Assembly (NCBI GenBank): GCA_964614375.1
Contig: CAZTLI010000380.1
Location: 1 to 5,511, forward strand
Length of the DNA: 5,511 nucleotides
Source: CAZTLI01 sp964614375
GTDB lineage: Bacteria; Chloroflexota; Anaerolineae; Aggregatilineales; Phototrophicaceae
Reading direction: 5' to 3'
The position numbers were made by a program, and so were the translations under genes. Below are positions 4,270-5,511 of the stretch, piece after piece (positions within the stretch are counted from its first letter, which is position 1; the number at the start of each line of letters is the position of its first letter). The notes under the pieces are model-generated. The model saw nothing but the letters and a program-made list of their open reading frames with translations, searched no databases and was not told the origin of the DNA.

Positions 4270-5511
4270 ATGGCACAAAGCGTAAGATATGGCGGGATTG
4301 TGTGCCGCTGGCTGGCGCTGAGTCTGGTGCTGATGCTGGCGGCGGCATGTACCTTGCCCGGCGGCGGTGAGGGTGGTGATGCGGGCGCGCAAACGGTCAT
4401 TGACGGGCCGCCTGTCGTCGTGATTCAATCGCCACAGGCCAACGCGACCTATCTGGAAGGTATCAGTATCAATATTCTGGCGACCATTTCAAATGCTGGC
4501 CCGGATATTGCGCGGGTGGTGGTCGAACTGGATGGGGCGCGCATTGGCGATGAAGCCAACCCCAATCCGACGGGCGCAGCCGTGTTCAACATTCGCCTGC
4601 CGTGGACGGCACAGGGCGTCGGTTCACATACGATTAATGTTTCTGCCGAACGCGCCGATGGCACAGCCAGCGCGCCTGTTCCGGTGACGATCAATATCGT
4701 CCAACAAGAGAGCGATACAGGCTCACAGGGTGGCAGCACAGGCAGCACGCCGGGTAGTCAACCTGTTGTGCCAACAGTCCAACCCACACAAGATACGAGC
4801 CAACAGCAGCCGACACAGGGTACAGGCGCTACGAATCAACAGGCACAACCCACCGTGCCCGCCCCCCAAAATACACAGCCCCCACCACCGAGTCCCACCG
4901 ATCCGCCGCCGCCCACCGCGCAACCCACTTCATCGCAACCAAGAGTGCGGATGAATGTCGGCGTGAATATCCGGCAAGGGCCGGGAACGGTGTTTGCGAT
5001 TATTGGCAGTATGGCGGCAAACGACGAAACGACGCTGTTAGCCGTTAACCCGGCGGGCACATGGTACAAAATCCAGTATTACAATGGCGAAGGTTGGGTG
5101 TTTGGCACGTTGGTGACGACCAGCGGCAATTTATCGAATCTGCCTGTGGATGCGGGCCCACCGACACCTGTCCCGACCAATACACCCCTGCCCCCCACAG
5201 CGACATCGCCGCCAGTGAATGTGAATCTCGCGATTGTCAACGTAGCGACCAGTCCACATCCATTGACGTGTGCGGTTACATCCGAAGTGCAGGTCACGCT
5301 TCGCAACACTGGCACCGAAGCAACCCCTAATGGTGGGGCCGTGTCAATTCAGGCGATTCTGAACAGCACGGGTGCGGTGCTCGAAACGACGCGCACAGTA
5401 TTCCCGGTGATTGCTCCCGGTCAGCAGGTGACAGTCAGCGCGTTTATTACCGTGTCGGTCAATACGAACGAGACCCAGCATCTGGTGGTACGTATCGACG
5501 TGGATAATCAA
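4270..5511 (+). CDS. Surface lipoprotein with Ig-like, SH3b and CARDB-type domains (3' end outside window)
   Basis: Open to the window edge; 414 residues are visible. A lipoprotein signal peptide opens it: basic n-region (R6, R13), hydrophobic core (14-26), and LAAAC with Cys27 as the lipidation site, followed by a Gly-rich tether. Next come a beta-rich Ig-like domain (about 43-144, 'PPVVVIQSPQANATYLEG' start), a Thr/Gln/Pro-rich linker (145-224), a bacterial SH3 domain (about 225-285, with 'NVRxGPGT'-like NIRQGPGT at 232-239 and the closing WYKIQY...GEGWVFGTLV at 265-282), a second Pro/Thr linker (297-315), and a CARDB-like domain (316 onward, 'LAIVNVATSP', 'VTLRNTGT', 'IAPGQQVTV'). SH3b domains usually bind cell-wall or carbohydrate ligands; CARDB is an adhesion-type beta-sandwich. 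The protein is therefore probably anchored outside the cytoplasmic membrane and binds or scaffolds surface material. AGGAGA at 4256-4261 supports the start. No enzyme motif is seen; the unseen C-terminus could add one. Confidence 0.9.
   Translation, partial: MAQSVRYGGIVCRWLALSLVLMLAAACTLPGGGEGGDAGAQTVIDGPPVVVIQSPQANATYLEGISINILATISNAGPDIARVVVELDGARIGDEANPNPTGAAVFNIRLPWTAQGVGSHTINVSAERADGTASAPVPVTINIVQQESDTGSQGGSTGSTPGSQPVVPTVQPTQDTSQQQPTQGTGATNQQAQPTVPAPQNTQPPPPSPTDPPPPTAQPTSSQPRVRMNVGVNIRQGPGTVFAIIGSMAANDETTLLAVNPAGTWYKIQYYNGEGWVFGTLVTTSGNLSNLPVDAGPPTPVPTNTPLPPTATSPPVNVNLAIVNVATSPHPLTCAVTSEVQVTLRNTGTEATPNGGAVSIQAILNSTGAVLETTRTVFPVIAPGQQVTVSAFITVSVNTNETQHLVVRIDVDNQ

Noticed and set aside
4064..4428. 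Two minus-strand reading frames upstream of the TPR-like gene
   Set aside because: They cover the lipoprotein signal region and the regulatory intergenic stretch, have no recognisable motifs, and conflict with a well-supported plus-strand gene.
5061..5330. Plus-strand 89-residue frame inside the lipoprotein
   Set aside because: Out of frame with the SH3b and CARDB-like domains, which are clear in the main frame.

Overview
The window reads like a bacterial chromosome segment with moderately high GC, dense gene packing and Shine-Dalgarno-led starts. Four features together suggest a Chloroflexota (Anaerolineae-like) genome: a lipoprotein with Thr/Gln/Pro-rich linkers joining Ig-like, SH3b and CARDB-type domains; a soluble PAS-PAS histidine kinase; a NAL1-like serine peptidase; and a type II 3-hydroxyacyl-CoA-dehydrogenase-like SDR. 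The lineage is an inference from gene style, not from a marker gene.

Layout, left to right. Positions 1-138 hold the C-terminal end of a short-chain dehydrogenase, closed by a clear intrinsic terminator (157-196). A complete cytoplasmic PAS-PAS-HisKA-HATPase sensor kinase follows (268-1839), with no response regulator beside it. After a 74-bp gap comes a 406-residue trypsin-fold serine peptidase (1914-3134) with a recognisable His130/Asp281/Ser366 triad. Its catalytic domain is interrupted by a 48-residue block of almost pure Pro/Ser, built from 21-bp repeats. A hairpin ends that gene. A short gene (3289-3549) follows that encodes only the N-terminal, non-catalytic domain of the same peptidase family, about half identical to the N-terminus of the neighbouring peptidase. 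A convergent gene (3574-4038, minus strand) encodes a small TPR-like helical protein. A 231-bp divergent intergenic region (4039-4269) carries a CRP/FNR-type inverted repeat and weak promoter-like elements. The last gene (4270 to the window end, open) encodes a surface lipoprotein.

The genes do not form one obvious pathway. The most notable relationship is the pair made by the full NAL1-like peptidase and the stand-alone copy of its N-terminal domain. This could be a trans-acting propeptide/regulator or the remnant of a duplicated peptidase. The kinase lies directly upstream in the same orientation with no visible terminator between, so co-transcription with the peptidase is possible but unproven. 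There is no rRNA, tRNA, CRISPR array or insertion sequence that I can see.
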